Part shown: positions 25,021 to 34,033 of the stretch, piece after piece
Layout of the letters: each line of letters opens with the position of its first letter
Position numbering within the stretch: the first letter of the stretch is position 1
Assembly (NCBI RefSeq): GCF_010811875.1
Contig: NZ_VKHP01000037.1
Location: forward strand, 1 to 48,494
Length of the DNA: 48,494 nt
Direction of reading: 5' to 3'
Origin: Bradyrhizobium uaiense
GTDB lineage: Bacteria; Pseudomonadota; Alphaproteobacteria; Rhizobiales; Xanthobacteraceae
Position numbers and translations under genes: made by a program
Notes under the pieces: generated by a model
Database searches by the model: none
Told to the model about the DNA's origin: nothing
What the model saw: only the letters and a program-made list of their open reading frames with translations

Positions 25021-26235
25021 ATGGCAGAGCGTTTCGACCGCATCTGGCACAACGCCCGGGTCGCCACGATGCGTGGCGATCGCGCCGATCTCGGTGAGAT
25101 CGAGCAGGGTCTGATCGCAGCGCGCGACGGCCGCATCGTCTATGCAGGCACGCAGTCGGATTTTCCCGTCGATGCGGACGCCGTTGAACGGATCGATTGT
25201 GCCGGCCGCTGGATTACGCCGGGACTGGTCGATTGCCACACCCATCTCGTCTTCGGCGGCAATCGCGCGCATGAGTTCGAGCTTCGCCTGAAGGGCGCGA
25301 GCTATGAGGAGATCGCGCGCGCGGGCGGCGGCATCGTCTCGACCGTTGCCGCGACGCGCAAGGCGACCGAGGCCGAGCTCGTCGCCGGCGCATTGCCGCG
25401 GCTCGACGCGCTGATCGGCGAGGGTGCAACCACCGTCGAGATCAAGTCCGGCTATGGCCTCAATGCCGAGACCGAGATGAGGCAGCTGGCGGCCGCACGC
25501 AGGCTCGGCCGCGAGCGGCCGGTTGCCATCCGCACGTCGTTTCTCGGTGCGCATGCGCTGCCGCCAGAGGCCGATGGCGACAAGGACCGCTACATCGATC
25601 TGGTCTGCAACGAGATGCTGCCGGCGGTGGCCAAGGCCGGTCTTGCCGATGCGGTCGACGGTTTCATGGAGGGCATCGCGTTTTCTGCCGAGCAGACGGC
25701 GCGGGTGTTCGAGGCAGCGCGCGCGCTCGGATTGCCCGTCAAGCTGCACGCGGATCAGCTGTCGAATCTCGGCGGCGCGGCGCTCGCCGCAAAATTCGCC
25801 GCGCTGTCGGCCGATCATCTGGAGCACACGGATGAAGCCGGTGCGGTCGCGATGCGGAAGGCGGGGACCGTGGCGGTGCTGCTGCCCGGCGCGTTCTATT
25901 TCATTCGCGAGACGCAGAAGCCGCCGGTCGAGCTGTTCCGGAAGCACGGCGTGCACATGGCGCTGGCGACCGACTGCAATCCCGGCAGCTCGCCGCTGAC
26001 CTCGCTGTTGCTGGCGATGAACATGAGTGCAACCCTGTTCCGGATGACCGTCGCGGAATGCCTCACAGGCGTGACGCGGGAAGGTGCGCGCGCGCTCGGC
26101 GTGCTCGCCGAGACCGGCACGTTAGATGCCGGCAAATGGTGTGACCTGGCGATCTGGGACATCGAGCGTCCGGCCGAACTGGTTTACCGCATCGGATTCA
26201 ATCCGCTGCACCGCCGGGTGTGGAGGGGGCAATGA
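25021..26235 (+). CDS. hutI: Imidazolonepropionase HutI
   Basis: Hydrolyses 4-imidazolone-5-propionate to N-formimidoyl-L-glutamate; cytoplasmic metal-dependent amidohydrolase. The 404 aa match the family. [20 protein letters not shown] near residue 70 provides the HxH metal site, followed by [27 protein letters not shown] near residue 139, [17 protein letters not shown] near residue 240 and [17 protein letters not shown] near residue 316. GAGGGGAC precedes the ATG. Its stop overlaps the hutH start (ATGA). Confidence 0.97.
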   Translation: MAERFDRIWHNARVATMRGDRADLGEIEQGLIAARDGRIVYAGTQSDFPVDADAVERIDCAGRWITPGLVDCHTHLVFGGNRAHEFELRLKGASYEEIARAGGGIVSTVAATRKATEAELVAGALPRLDALIGEGATTVEIKSGYGLNAETEMRQLAAARRLGRERPVAIRTSFLGAHALPPEADGDKDRYIDLVCNEMLPAVAKAGLADAVDGFMEGIAFSAEQTARVFEAARALGLPVKLHADQLSNLGGAALAAKFAALSADHLEHTDEAGAVAMRKAGTVAVLLPGAFYFIRETQKPPVELFRKHGVHMALATDCNPGSSPLTSLLLAMNMSATLFRMTVAECLTGVTREGARALGVLAETGTLDAGKWCDLAIWDIERPAELVYRIGFNPLHRRVWRGQ

Positions 26236-27791
26236 GCGATCCGGTCGCGCCTGATGTCGTAACCCCCGGAACAGTTGGCCTCGACGTGCTGGCGCGTGTG
26301 CTCGCCGGCGCACCCATCGTGCTCGATCCATCGTTCTGGCCGCGCGTCGAGGCGGCTGCAACGATCGTGGCGAAGGCCGCGCAGATCGACGTTCCCGTCT
26401 ACGGCATCAATACCGGTTTCGGAAAGCTGGCGTCGACGCGCATCGCGCCCGATCAGACCGCACTGCTTCAGCGCAACCTGATCCTGTCGCATTGCTGCGG
26501 GGTAGGCCCTGCCACACCGGAGCCGATCGTGCGCCTGATGATGGCGTTGAAGGTGATTTCGCTCGGCCGCGGCGCATCCGGCGTGCGGCGTGATGTCATC
26601 GAGCAGTTGCAGGGCATGTTGGCCCACGGCGTCTCACCGCTGGTGCCGCAGCAGGGCTCGGTCGGCGCCTCCGGCGATCTGGCGCCGCTGGCGCATATGA
26701 CTGCGGTCATGATCGGGGAAGGGCAGGCATTCCTTGATGGCAAGATCGTGCCGGGTGGCGAAGCGCTGGCCGCCGCCGGCCTTGCGCCGTTGACGCTCGG
26801 TCCCAAGGAAGGACTCGCGCTGATCAACGGCACGCAGTTTTCCACCGCCTACGCCATCTCCGGCCTGCTGCGCGCGCATCGTCTGGCCTGTGCCGCGCTG
26901 GTGACTGGTGCGCTATCGGTCGACGCGGCGATGGCCTCTACGGTGCCGTTTCGTCCCGAGATTCAATCCCTGCGCGGCCATGACGGGCAGATCGCCGCGG
27001 CTGCGGCCCTGACCGCGCTGCTCGACGGCAGCGACATCAGGCAATCGCATCTCGAAGGCGACGAGCGCGTGCAGGACCCATATTGCCTGCGCTGCCAGCC
27101 TCAGGTCGCGGGCGCCGTGCTCGATCTGCTCGCGCAAGCCGCGCGCGGACTGACCATTGAAGCCAATGCCGTGACCGACAATCCGCTGGTTCTGGTCGAG
27201 ACCGGCGAGATTGTCTCAGGCGGCAATTTCCATGCCGAGCCGGTGGCGTTCGCCGCCGACCAGATCGCGCTGGCGCTCTCGGAGATCGGTGCGACCAGCG
27301 AACGGCGGATCGCGACCCTTGTCGACCCCGCCCTGAACTTCGGCCTGCCGCCGTTCCTGACGCCGGAGCCCGGCATCAATTCCGGGTTCATGATCGCTGA
27401 GGTCACCGCGGCCGCGCTCTATGCCGAGAACAAGCAGCGTGCGATGCCGTGTTCGATCGATTCCACGCCGACCAGCGCCAATCAGGAGGATCACGTCTCG
27501 ATGGCCGCGCATGCCGCGCGCCGGCTGTCCGACATGGCCGACAATCTTGCCGCCATCCTCGGCATCGAGCTGCTGGTGGCTTCGCAGGGCATCTCACTGC
27601 GCGCGCCGCATGCGACCAGCGCGCCGCTCGCCGCCGTTATCGCCGCGTTGCGTGCGCATGTGCCGGCGCTCGCGGCGGACCGCTACATGGCCGATGATCT
27701 GGCGCGGGCAGCGAGGCTGATCGAGGCCGACGCGTTGCCCGCTGCCGCGATTGCGGCCCTTTCGACCGATCCATTTCCAAAACTTGCTTAG
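26232..27791 (+). CDS. hutH: Histidine ammonia-lyase HutH
   Basis: Deaminates L-histidine to urocanate and ammonia, the first pathway step. The protein is 519 aa. The self-forming MIO cofactor triad Ala146-Ser147-Gly148 lies in [31 protein letters not shown] near residue 57, [15 protein letters not shown], and [16 protein letters not shown] are also conserved. The start at 26232 overlaps the hutI stop and has GGAGGGGG upstream. Urocanate produced here should be the signal that releases HutC. Confidence 0.97.
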   Translation: MSDPVAPDVVTPGTVGLDVLARVLAGAPIVLDPSFWPRVEAAATIVAKAAQIDVPVYGINTGFGKLASTRIAPDQTALLQRNLILSHCCGVGPATPEPIVRLMMALKVISLGRGASGVRRDVIEQLQGMLAHGVSPLVPQQGSVGASGDLAPLAHMTAVMIGEGQAFLDGKIVPGGEALAAAGLAPLTLGPKEGLALINGTQFSTAYAISGLLRAHRLACAALVTGALSVDAAMASTVPFRPEIQSLRGHDGQIAAAAALTALLDGSDIRQSHLEGDERVQDPYCLRCQPQVAGAVLDLLAQAARGLTIEANAVTDNPLVLVETGEIVSGGNFHAEPVAFAADQIALALSEIGATSERRIATLVDPALNFGLPPFLTPEPGINSGFMIAEVTAAALYAENKQRAMPCSIDSTPTSANQEDHVSMAAHAARRLSDMADNLAAILGIELLVASQGISLRAPHATSAPLAAVIAALRAHVPALAADRYMADDLARAARLIEADALPAAAIAALSTDPFPKLA

Positions 27792-27808
27792 CCGACAGGA
27801 CATCCGTC

Positions 27809-29476
27809 ATGAATCGCCGACTGGATAACGAACGTATCATCCGTGCTCCCCGCGGCGCCGACATCAGCGCGAAGAGCTGGCTGACCGAAGCGCCGCTGCG
27901 CATGCTGATGAACAATTTAGACCCTGATGTCGCGGAGCGTCCCAGCGAGCTCGTGGTCTATGGCGGCATCGGCCGCGCGGCGCGCGACTGGGAGAGCTTT
28001 GACCGGATTGCGGCCTCCTTGCGCAAGCTCGAAGGCGACCAGACGCTGCTGGTGCAGTCCGGCAAGCCGGTCGGAATCTTTCGCACGCATGCGGACGCGC
28101 CGCGCGTGTTGATCGCGAATTCGAACCTGGTGCCGCATTGGGCGACGCTGGATCATTTCAACGAACTCGATCGGCAAGGCCTGATGATGTACGGCCAGAT
28201 GACGGCGGGCTCATGGATCTATATCGGCAGCCAGGGGATCGTGCAGGGGACGTACGAGACGTTCGTCGAGGTCGGTCGCCGGCACTACGGCGGCAGTCTC
28301 GCCGGAAAATGGATCCTGACGGCGGGCCTGGGTGGCATGGGTGGCGCCCAACCGCTGGCCGCGACCATGGCCGGCGCCTCGATGCTCGCCGTCGAATGCC
28401 AGCCGAGCCGCATCGAGATGCGGCTGCGCACGGGTTATCTCGATCGCCAGGCGACGACGCTCGACGAAGCCCTCGCAATCATTGCCGATGCTGCCGTAGC
28501 TCGGAAACCCGTTTCGGTAGGCTTGCTCGGCAACGCGGCCGAGATCTTTCCGGAACTGGTGCGCCGCGGCGTGCGGCCGGACATCGTCACCGACCAAACA
28601 AGTGCGCATGATCCGATCAACGGCTACCTGCCGAAAGGATGGTCGCTCGCCGATTGGGAAGCGCGTCGTGCCGCCGACCCGAAGGCGGTCGAGACGGCCG
28701 CCAAGACCTCGATGGTCGATCACGTCCAGGCCATGCTGGATTTTCACGCGCAGGGAATCCCGACGCTCGATTACGGCAACAATATCCGCCAGATGGCCAA
28801 GGACATGGGCCTGAAGCAGGCGTTCGATTTTCCGGGTTTCGTGCCGGCCTATATCCGTCCGCTGTTTTGCCGCGGTGTCGGTCCGTTCCGCTGGGCGGCG
28901 CTGTCGGGGGATCCCGAGGACATCTTCAAGACCGATGCCAAGGTCAAGGAGCTGATGCCGAACGATAGCCATCTGCACAACTGGCTCGATATGGCGAAGG
29001 CGCGTATCAAGTTTCAAGGACTGCCGGCGCGAATCTGTTGGGTCGGTCTCGGCGACCGGCATCGCCTCGGCCTTGCCTTCAACGAGATGGTGGCGCGCGG
29101 CGAGCTCAAGGCGCCGATCGTGATCGGCCGCGATCATCTCGACAGCGGCTCGGTGGCAAGCCCGAACCGCGAGACCGAGGCGATGCGCGACGGCTCCGAT
29201 GCGGTGTCCGACTGGCCGCTGCTCAATGCGCTGCTCAACTGTGCGAGCGGCGCCACCTGGGTGTCGTTGCACCATGGCGGCGGCGTCGGTATCGGCTATT
29301 CGCAGCATGCCGGCATGGTGATCGTTGCGGACGGCACGCCCGAGGCGGCACGCCGGCTCGAGCGCGTGCTGTGGAACGACCCGGCGACAGGTGTGATGCG
29401 TCACGCCGACGCCGGCTATGACACCGCGATCGACTGCGCGCGCGCCAACGGGCTCGACCTGCCGAGCCTGGGCTGA
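27809..29476 (+). CDS. hutU: Urocanate hydratase HutU
   Basis: Converts urocanate to imidazolone propionate using tightly bound NAD+. The protein is 555 aa, normal size. It begins [40 protein letters not shown] lies near residue 86, the nucleotide-binding [19 protein letters not shown] near residue 173, and [20 protein letters not shown] near residue 481, all HutU hallmarks. It is 17 bp after hutH and ends the hutIHU transcript. Confidence 0.97.
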   Translation: MNRRLDNERIIRAPRGADISAKSWLTEAPLRMLMNNLDPDVAERPSELVVYGGIGRAARDWESFDRIAASLRKLEGDQTLLVQSGKPVGIFRTHADAPRVLIANSNLVPHWATLDHFNELDRQGLMMYGQMTAGSWIYIGSQGIVQGTYETFVEVGRRHYGGSLAGKWILTAGLGGMGGAQPLAATMAGASMLAVECQPSRIEMRLRTGYLDRQATTLDEALAIIADAAVARKPVSVGLLGNAAEIFPELVRRGVRPDIVTDQTSAHDPINGYLPKGWSLADWEARRAADPKAVETAAKTSMVDHVQAMLDFHAQGIPTLDYGNNIRQMAKDMGLKQAFDFPGFVPAYIRPLFCRGVGPFRWAALSGDPEDIFKTDAKVKELMPNDSHLHNWLDMAKARIKFQGLPARICWVGLGDRHRLGLAFNEMVARGELKAPIVIGRDHLDSGSVASPNRETEAMRDGSDAVSDWPLLNALLNCASGATWVSLHHGGGVGIGYSQHAGMVIVADGTPEAARRLERVLWNDPATGVMRHADAGYDTAIDCARANGLDLPSLG

Positions 29477-29848
29477 CGCGGGTCCATGGTTCGGGAGTTG
29501 CTCGCCGCCGGCTGCATCTCCTGATCTGGGGTGTGGAGCTTAGCGAGCAATCTCCTTGCGGCTCTCAACCTTCCGGTTGATGTACGCACGGTAACCGGCC
29601 GGACCTGTCTTGCAACCGGTGGTACAGCTACCGGAGATAGACGATCCGTGGCGCGCTGCACCTGTGATCGATTGCTGGCGACTTTTCCTCATCTGCCTGC
29701 TTTCGCGTCAGCGTCGCTGACAGGATGAGCGGCGAGGGTCCTTGTCTCGCGGCAGATGACATGCAATCTTCCGCTCCCGGCAATGCTGTTCGAGAGCAAC
29801 AAGAACAATAATCCCTCTCGTCCCTCCAATTCTGTCGAGGGCCTGATC
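29477..29848. other. 372-bp intergenic region between hutU and amiC
   Basis: No credible gene. TTGCTCGC (29498-29505) and GCGAGCAA (29543-29550) can pair into an 8-bp stem around a 37-nt loop just after hutU, without a T-run, a weak terminator candidate. TGG at 29487-29489 and TTGC at 29498-29501 have the GG-N10-GC spacing of a sigma-54 promoter, but the -24 element is poor. The promoter of amiC-amiR is expected here; its exact place was not recognised. Confidence 0.4.
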
Positions 29849-31003
29849 ATGTCGAACCCTACCCAAACAACGTCCGCTCCTTGGCGGATAGGCGTGCTGT
29901 TCTCGCGCACCGGCTTCATGTCGGTGATCGAGGAGACCCAGTATCAGGGCACGCAACTCGCGATCGAGGAGGTGAACGAGGCGGGCGGCGTCTGCGGCCG
30001 CGAGCTGGTTCCCGTTGCCTATGACCCCGGATCGGATTCGGCGGCCTATGGCCACTACGCCAAGCGGTTGATGGTCGAGGATCAGGTCAGCACCATCTTC
30101 GGCTGCTACACCTCGTCGAGCCGCAAGGCCGTGCTGCCGGTGGTCGAGCGGCTGAACGGCCTGCTTTGGTACCCGACGCTTTATGAAGGCTTCGAGGCGT
30201 CACCCAACGTTATCTACACCGGCGCTTCGCCGAACCAGAACAGCCTCGCACTGTGCCGCTATTTGATGGATACGTTCGGAACACGGTTCTATTTCGTGGG
30301 ATCGGATTACATCTATCCGCGCGAATCCAACCGGGTGATGCGGGAACTGCTCAAGAGCAATGGCGGCTCGGTCGTCGGCGAACGCTACGTCAACGTCTAT
30401 GCACGCTGGCAGGACTTCGTGCCGATCATCCAGGACATCAAGCGTGTCAGGCCAGACGTGATTTTCTCGACCGTCGTTGGAGAGGGCACCGTCTTTCTCT
30501 ATCAGGCCTACGCGAATGTCGGGCTCGATCCAAAGCAGGTGCCGATCGCCAGTCTGACGACGACGGAAGCCGAAATAGCCGCCATGGGCTTCGACGTCGG
30601 TGAAGGACACGTGACGGCGGCATCGTATTTCCAGGGCGTCGAGGGCAGCGCCAACAACGCGTTTGTGCAGCGCTTCAAGAAGCGGTTCGGTGCCGATATC
30701 TCCACCAACATGTGCGCCGAAGCATCCTATTTCCAGCTGCATCTGTTCGCGAAAGCGCTTCAGCAGGTCAATTCGCTCGACACCGAAGTGCTCCGCTCGA
30801 TGGTGTTCGGCACCAGCTTTGATGCACCGCAAGGTGCTGTCACCGTCAACCCGATGTCGGGGCATACCGATCTGTGGACCCGCATCGGGCGCGCCAACCG
30901 CCAGGGCCAGTTCGATGTCGTCAGTCAGTCAAAAGAGCCGGTGCATGCCGATCCGTTCCTGATCGGATATGGTCGCGCAACGCAAACAGGAAGCGTCCAA
31001 TGA
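29849..31003 (+). CDS. amiC: Cytoplasmic amide-sensing regulator AmiC-like
   Basis: A 384-aa type I periplasmic-binding-protein fold of the AmiC/UrtA family, but with no signal peptide: it begins MSNPTQTTSAPWRIGVLFSR, so it should stay in the cytosol. Motifs YTSSSRKAVLPVVERLNG and LWYPTLYEGFEASPNVIYTG match AmiC. In Pseudomonas, AmiC holds the antiterminator AmiR inactive until an amide binds. The amiR start overlaps its stop here (ATGA), which supports that role. An in-frame ATG at 29756 would add 31 residues of no clear type. Without the amiR neighbour it could pass for a transporter binding protein. Confidence 0.88.
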   Translation: MSNPTQTTSAPWRIGVLFSRTGFMSVIEETQYQGTQLAIEEVNEAGGVCGRELVPVAYDPGSDSAAYGHYAKRLMVEDQVSTIFGCYTSSSRKAVLPVVERLNGLLWYPTLYEGFEASPNVIYTGASPNQNSLALCRYLMDTFGTRFYFVGSDYIYPRESNRVMRELLKSNGGSVVGERYVNVYARWQDFVPIIQDIKRVRPDVIFSTVVGEGTVFLYQAYANVGLDPKQVPIASLTTTEAEIAAMGFDVGEGHVTAASYFQGVEGSANNAFVQRFKKRFGADISTNMCAEASYFQLHLFAKALQQVNSLDTEVLRSMVFGTSFDAPQGAVTVNPMSGHTDLWTRIGRANRQGQFDVVSQSKEPVHADPFLIGYGRATQTGSVQ

Positions 31004-31641
31004 ACGAGATGTCGCGTAAGCCGACGCTGAGCCGAGACGTCGGCGGGCGCAAGACCATGGTTCAGGAGCTCGCCGATCTGTCGGCCGTCGTGGTCGCGCC
31101 GGTCGACGATCAGGTCGGCATGTTGCTGCGCGAATTGCAGCGGTTCAGGATGCGGGTGCGTCAGGTCTGGCCGATGCCGGAGAGCGTGCCGGCCGATGCC
31201 GACGTGGTGTATTGCGAATATTCCCCGGATCTCGCACGGCGCCTGCCGTGGATTCCCGGCGATGCGCGTTCGGCGCTGGTCGTGATCCTGCCGGCGACGG
31301 AAGCGGTTCACGCCGACGCGCTGTGTCATGCGACGCCCAACGCCGTTCTGCCGCGGCCGTTCACGCAGAACGCAGTGCTGTCCAGCCTCGTGCTGGCGCG
31401 CAGCCAGTTCAGCTACGAACGGCGACTGCGCAGCAAGATCGAGAAGCTCGACGACAATCTGCGCTCGATGCGCACGGTGGAACGCGCCAAGGCGATTCTG
31501 ATGGCGACGCGGCAGATGCCGGAAACCGAAGCCTATGGCTTCATCCGACGGCAGGCGATGGATCGTCGCGTGTCGGCAAGCGCAGTCGCTGCGGCGATTG
31601 TTGACTCGTTCGAACTGCTTGGCTACGATCATCAACAGTAA
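31000..31641 (+). CDS. amiR: ANTAR-domain antiterminator AmiR-like
   Basis: A 213-aa RNA-binding regulator. The N-terminal ~120 residues form a pseudo-receiver: VVVAPVDDQVGMLLRELQRF starts it, but the phospho-acceptor position (VVYCEYSPDLA) has no usable Asp, as in AmiR, which is controlled by AmiC binding and not by phosphorylation. A coiled-coil segment (YERRLRSKIEKLDDNLRSMR, ~143-163) leads into the ANTAR domain (VERAKAILMATRQMPETEAY and FIRRQAMDRRVSASAVAAAI). AGGA lies 9-12 nt before the ATG. The probable target is the hairpin/terminator region directly downstream. Confidence 0.92.
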   Translation: MNEMSRKPTLSRDVGGRKTMVQELADLSAVVVAPVDDQVGMLLRELQRFRMRVRQVWPMPESVPADADVVYCEYSPDLARRLPWIPGDARSALVVILPATEAVHADALCHATPNAVLPRPFTQNAVLSSLVLARSQFSYERRLRSKIEKLDDNLRSMRTVERAKAILMATRQMPETEAYGFIRRQAMDRRVSASAVAAAIVDSFELLGYDHQQ

Positions 31642-31677
31642 GCCCCAATAGCGGGGTTCGGCGGCGACAGCGCCGCC
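31642..31677 (+). promoter_or_regulatory. Tandem hairpins, candidate ANTAR antitermination target
   Basis: Directly after the amiR stop, CCCC/GGGG (31643-31646 with 31653-31656) closes a six-base loop AATAGC. Two bases further on, GGCGGCG/CGCCGCC (31660-31666 with 31671-31677) closes ACAG, or a six-base loop GACAGC if the last pair is open. ANTAR proteins bind paired hairpins just upstream of terminators. These loops do not fit the published loop consensus exactly as I recall it, so the call rests mainly on position. Confidence 0.5.
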
Positions 31678-31695
31678 TTCGACACAACCGGCAAC

Positions 31696-31748
31696 AAAGC
31701 CCTCCCAATGCTCGCGTAAGCGCGCATCGGGAGGGCTTTTTGTTTTTT
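31696..31748 (+). terminator. Intrinsic terminator between amiR and the amide transporter genes
   Basis: AAAGCCCTCCC (31696-31706) pairs perfectly with GGGAGGGCTTT (31729-31739). The enclosed bases pair further (ATGC/GCAT and CGC/GCG) up to a GTAA loop, and the stem is followed by TTTGTTTTTT-like sequence to 31748. This is the only classic strong intrinsic terminator noticed in the window. It sits inside what otherwise looks like one operon, 22 bp before the next gene's ATG, which is what an AmiR-controlled read-through point should look like. Confidence 0.9.
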
Positions 31749-31769
31749 CAGTCCTGAAGGGAGCTAGGG

Positions 31770-33020
31770 ATGAGCATTTCACGGCGGACTTTGCTGAGGA
31801 ATACCGCGGCGCTTGGCGCGTTTGCCGGCGCCGGACTGCCGCATATCTGGATCAAGAATGCCGACCTCGCTTACGCCGCGGGCGGCGAGATCAAGGTCGG
31901 CGTGCTGTTCTCGCTGACGGGAACGACCGCGATCATCGAGGAGTCGCTCAACAAGGCGACGCTGCTTGCGATCGAGGAAATCAATGCCGCGGGCGGCATC
32001 AAGGGCAGCAAGATCGTGCCGATCGTCGAGGATCCTGCGTCCGATCCTGCGACCTTCTCGGAGAAGGCGCGCAAGCTCGTCGTCGGCGACAAATGCGTCA
32101 GCGTGTTCGGCTCCTACACCTCGGCCAGCCGCAAGGCGGTGCTTCCGGTGTTCGAGCGGCAGAACAATCTCTATTGGTATCCGACGCTCTATGAAGGCCG
32201 CGAGTGCTCGAAGAACGTGATCTACACCGGCGCGGTGCCGAACCAGCAGCAGGACGAGTTCGTGCCCTGGCTGGTCAAGAAATTCGGCAAGAAGTTCTAT
32301 CTGATCGGCTCGAACTACATCTATCCGAAAGAAGAGAACAACTACTGCAAGAAGCTGCTTGAGAAGCTCGGCGGCGAGGTCGTGGCGGAAGAGTATGTGC
32401 CGCTCGGCCATTCCGAATTCTCTTCCGTCATCAACAAGATCCGCTCGACCCAGCCGAACGTGATCTTCTCCACGGTGGTCGGCGATTCCGTGGTGGCGCT
32501 GCACCGTCAATACAAGGCTGCCGGCCTCGATCCCGAGAAGATGCCGATGGCGAGCCTCACGACCTCCGAGAACGAGGTCGCTGCGATGGGCGGCGAGGCT
32601 GCCGCCGGTCACTTCACGTCGGCGCCCTACTTCATGGTGCACAAGTCGCCGGAGAACGAGAAGTTCGTCGAGGCCTACAAGAAGCGCTGGGGCGCCGACA
32701 AGGTGACGCATTTCGTGTCTGAGGCCTGCTACTTCCAGACCTATCTGTTCAAGCAGGCGGTCGAGAAGCTTGCGACCAGTGACCTCACGCCGCCGAACAT
32801 TCGCGACGCGGTCAAGGGCCAGGAAATGGTTGCGCCGCAGGGCAAGGTCCGGATCGAGCCGGAGAATCTGCACACCTGGCTGTGGCCCAAGATCGCGCAG
32901 GCGAAGTCGAACGGCCAGTTCGAGATTCTCGTCGAGGCCAAGGATTGGCTGAAGCCGGTGCCTTACGCGGCCTATCCCGGGCAGTCCTGCACCGAGAAGG
33001 GCCTGGTCGAGAAGAGCTGA
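31770..33020 (+). CDS. Urt/amide-type ABC transporter substrate-binding protein (second copy)
   Basis: A 416-aa periplasmic binding protein of the UrtA/FmdD family. The N-terminus MSISRRTLLRNTAALGAFAG is a classic twin-arginine signal. Core motifs are IKVGVLFSLTGTTAIIEESL, SYTSASRKAVLPVFERQNN and YWYPTLYEGRECSKNVIYTG. It is related to both AmiC just upstream and the binding protein at 13472. AAGGGAG precedes the ATG at 31770. Lying behind the amiR terminator and ahead of amiE, it most likely binds short aliphatic amides such as acetamide or propionamide. Confidence 0.92.
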   Translation: MSISRRTLLRNTAALGAFAGAGLPHIWIKNADLAYAAGGEIKVGVLFSLTGTTAIIEESLNKATLLAIEEINAAGGIKGSKIVPIVEDPASDPATFSEKARKLVVGDKCVSVFGSYTSASRKAVLPVFERQNNLYWYPTLYEGRECSKNVIYTGAVPNQQQDEFVPWLVKKFGKKFYLIGSNYIYPKEENNYCKKLLEKLGGEVVAEEYVPLGHSEFSSVINKIRSTQPNVIFSTVVGDSVVALHRQYKAAGLDPEKMPMASLTTSENEVAAMGGEAAAGHFTSAPYFMVHKSPENEKFVEAYKKRWGADKVTHFVSEACYFQTYLFKQAVEKLATSDLTPPNIRDAVKGQEMVAPQGKVRIEPENLHTWLWPKIAQAKSNGQFEILVEAKDWLKPVPYAAYPGQSCTEKGLVEKS

Positions 33021-33083
33021 CGACGGGGGCGACAACGGCCGTCGGCGTGCGGCGCCGGCGGCCAGCTTCCCGCAACGAATACG

Positions 33084-33111
33084 GCCCCTCGTAAAGATGC
33101 GCGCGAGGGGC
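33084..33111 (+). other. Intercistronic hairpin after the second binding-protein gene
   Basis: GCCCCTCG (33084-33091) pairs perfectly with CGAGGGGC (33104-33111) around a 12-nt loop, in the 127-bp gap between binding-protein and permease genes. No T-run follows. It occupies the same place as the hairpin at 14773-14800 in the first transporter operon, although the sequences differ. Confidence 0.55.
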
Positions 33112-33147
33112 AGGGCGTACCAACGAATATCGAAAGCGGATCCCGAC

Positions 33148-34017
33148 GTGGACCAATTCATCGAACAAATCGTCACCGGCCTCAGCATCGGATCGATCCT
33201 GCTGCTGGTCGCGCTGGGCCTGTCGATCATCTACGGCTCGATGGGCATCATCAATCTCGCCCATGGCGAGTTCGTGATGCTCGGCGCTTACGCGGCCTGG
33301 GTGTTTCACACCTATCTCGGGCTCGGCCTGCTGGCGAGCCTCGTTCCGATCTTCCTCGTGGTGGCCGCATTCGGCTGGGTTATCGAACGCTACGTCCTGA
33401 GCCTGCTCAACAACCGGCCGCTGGATACGATTCTTGCGACCTGGGGCGTCGGCATCATGCTGCAACAGGCGGTGCGGCTGATGGTCGGCAGCGAGCTGCG
33501 CTACGTGCAGCTGCCGCCGGCGCTGTCCGACAGCATGAGCGTGTTCGGCATCCCGGTGTCGTCCTATCGCGTGTTCCTGTTCGTGGTGTCGATCGCGCTG
33601 TTCGGGGCGACCTGGTTGCTGATGAATCGCACGACAGTGGGGATGAAGCTCCGCGCCATCATCCAGGACCGTTCGGTCGCAGCTTCCTTCGGCATCAACG
33701 CCAAACGGGTCTATGCGCTGACTTTTGCTTACGGCGCGGGTCTTGCGGGACTTGCCGGTGCACTGGTGTCGCCGCTGAAGAGCGTCTCTCCCGACATGGG
33801 CACCGGCTACGTGGTCGATGCCTTCATGGTGGTGGTGCTCGGCGGCGTGCAGAGCCTCGCTGGCACCGTCGCGAGCGCCTTCATCCTCGGCGAGCTCTCC
33901 GGCGGCATCGCCTTCCTTCAAAACGACACGGTGGCCAAGGCGATCGTGCTGCTCGCCATCGTCGTCCTCATCCGTTTCCGCCCCGAAGGGCTTTTCACCG
34001 CACGCGTGCGGGCCTGA
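33148..34017 (+). CDS. Urt-type ABC permease (UrtB-like, second copy)
   Basis: A 289-aa LivH/UrtB-type inner-membrane permease. It begins MDQFIEQIVTGLSIGSILLL from a GTG at 33148 with GCGGA upstream; a longer frame from 33097 adds a charged segment that overlaps the hairpin region and is less likely. Conserved stretches are IYGSMGIINLAHGEFVMLGA near residue 28, RPLDTILATWGVGIMLQQ near residue 91, and DAFMVVVLGGVQSLAGTVAS near residue 226. Confidence 0.9.
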   Translation: MDQFIEQIVTGLSIGSILLLVALGLSIIYGSMGIINLAHGEFVMLGAYAAWVFHTYLGLGLLASLVPIFLVVAAFGWVIERYVLSLLNNRPLDTILATWGVGIMLQQAVRLMVGSELRYVQLPPALSDSMSVFGIPVSSYRVFLFVVSIALFGATWLLMNRTTVGMKLRAIIQDRSVAASFGINAKRVYALTFAYGAGLAGLAGALVSPLKSVSPDMGTGYVVDAFMVVVLGGVQSLAGTVASAFILGELSGGIAFLQNDTVAKAIVLLAIVVLIRFRPEGLFTARVRA

Positions 34018-34033
34018 GACAGATCGCTCATCT

